The notes under the pieces are model-generated. The model had not been told where the DNA came from and made no database searches. It saw only the letters and a list, made by a program, of their open reading frames with translations. Below are positions 14,231 through 14,933 of a DNA stretch of 14,933 nt, piece after piece. This DNA is from Syntrophaceae bacterium UBA4059. Its GTDB lineage: Bacteria > Desulfobacterota > Syntrophia > Syntrophales > Smithellaceae. Location: NCBI GenBank assembly GCA_002382045.1, contig DFZJ01000067.1, positions 1 through 14,933 on the forward strand, in the 5' to 3' direction. The translations under genes were made by a program, and so were the position numbers. The number at the start of each line of letters is the position of its first letter. The first letter of the stretch is position 1.

Positions 14231-14933
14231 ATGACCGAAAAAATTAAATTATATGATGATTCGAAATGCACCGCCTGCCGCGGCTGTCAGCTGGCCTGCA
14301 AACAGTGGAACGCACTGAAAGCCTCGCAGACGGAAAATCGGGGCACTTACCAGAACCCGCCGTCTCTAACGCCGAATACATTCATGCTGATCCATTTCCA
14401 GGACTACGTGGATAAAACCGGCAATGTTAAATGGTTATTCCGCAAAGAAGCCTGCATGCACTGTACCGATGCAGCGTGCGTGACGGTTTGTCCCAGCGGT
14501 GCTCTGCACTATAACAAAGACACCAAAACCGTCGGTCTGGATCACGAAAAGTGCATCGGATGCAAGGAATGTGTCGCGGCCTGCCCGTTTGAAATTCCGC
14601 GCTATGATGCGGCAACGGACAAGGTCTACAAATGCGACATGTGCGAAAGCCGGATTACCAGCGGTATGGACCCGGCATGCGTGAAAGCCTGCCCGACGGG
14701 CGCTCTGTCCTGGGGCGTGAAGGAAAAGATGCTGAAAGTCGCCGAGAAACGCGCCAAAGACCTGGGCGGGGATGCCGTAACTTACGGGAATCAATACGTC
14801 GGTGGCACACACTTCATGTATGTGCTGAAAGAAAAACCGGCCATTTACGCTGATATCCATAAAAATCCCAGCGTGCCATGGTCCGTCACCCTCTGGAAGG
14901 GCTGGTTAAAGCCTCTGAGCCTTCTGGCTACGG
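14231..14933 (+). CDS. fdhB: Formate dehydrogenase iron-sulfur (beta) subunit, 3' end outside window
   Basis: 234 codons are visible with no stop before the right edge. Sixteen cysteines fit four [4Fe-4S] clusters in the FdnH pattern: Cys13, 16, 19, 23; Cys75, 78, 83, 87; Cys108, 111, 114, 118; and Cys135, 138, 150, 154. After the ferredoxin-like part, HFMYVLKEKPAIYADIHKNP and SVTLWKGWLKPLSLL match the FdnH/FdoH region just before the single C-terminal membrane anchor. It carries electrons from FdhA towards a membrane subunit, presumably cytochrome b (not in the window). No signal peptide is present, as expected for co-export with FdhA through Tat. The ATG is one base after the fdhA stop, with GGGAGG in the fdhA 3' end as ribosome-binding site. 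Confidence 0.95.
   Translation, partial: MTEKIKLYDDSKCTACRGCQLACKQWNALKASQTENRGTYQNPPSLTPNTFMLIHFQDYVDKTGNVKWLFRKEACMHCTDAACVTVCPSGALHYNKDTKTVGLDHEKCIGCKECVAACPFEIPRYDAATDKVYKCDMCESRITSGMDPACVKACPTGALSWGVKEKMLKVAEKRAKDLGGDAVTYGNQYVGGTHFMYVLKEKPAIYADIHKNPSVPWSVTLWKGWLKPLSLLAT

Overview
The window looks like a chromosomal segment of an anaerobic deltaproteobacterium (Desulfobacterota in the broad sense, perhaps a Syntrophus/Smithella-like syntroph or a sulfate reducer). This rests on gene content and protein style: a Tat-exported selenocysteine formate dehydrogenase, a TupABC-type tungstate transporter, and a MoeA fused to a periplasmic-binding-protein-like domain. The genus is a guess. No rRNA, tRNA, CRISPR array, insertion sequence or phage gene was seen.

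Left part (1-1910, minus strand): a compact housekeeping operon of pgpA (phosphatidylglycerophosphatase A), cinA (MoCF-type domain plus PncC amidase domain) and the first 65 codons of thpR (RNA 2',3'-cyclic phosphodiesterase), with 4-base overlap or 3-base spacing. A divergent intergenic stretch (1911-2165) holds a terminator-like hairpin and a perfect 8+8 palindrome, then mobB on the plus strand.

Middle part (2684-10571, minus strand): a molybdenum/tungsten supply block. In transcription order it runs: excisionase-type HTH regulator with a C-terminal PBP-like domain; two tandem TupA-type binding proteins; tupB permease; tupC ATPase with TOBE domain; a stand-alone MoeA; and a second MoeA fused to the same PBP-like domain that the regulator carries. 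A hairpin sits between tupA and tupB, and a possible internal promoter precedes the two moeA genes.

Right part (10572-14933, plus strand): a 550-base divergent control region with several operator-like inverted repeats and a sigma70-like promoter, then fdhA, whose in-frame TGA (codon 186) is almost certainly selenocysteine with a SECIS-like hairpin directly after it, and the 5' part of fdhB, the four-cluster iron-sulfur subunit. A cytochrome b subunit may follow outside the window.

How it fits together (inference): TupABC imports tungstate (or molybdate), MobB and the two MoeA proteins help put the metal into the pterin cofactor, and the cofactor goes into the exported formate dehydrogenase. 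The PBP-like domain shared by the regulator and one MoeA suggests that the same cytoplasmic ligand is sensed for transcription and handled during metal insertion. This pairing is the most interesting feature of the window.
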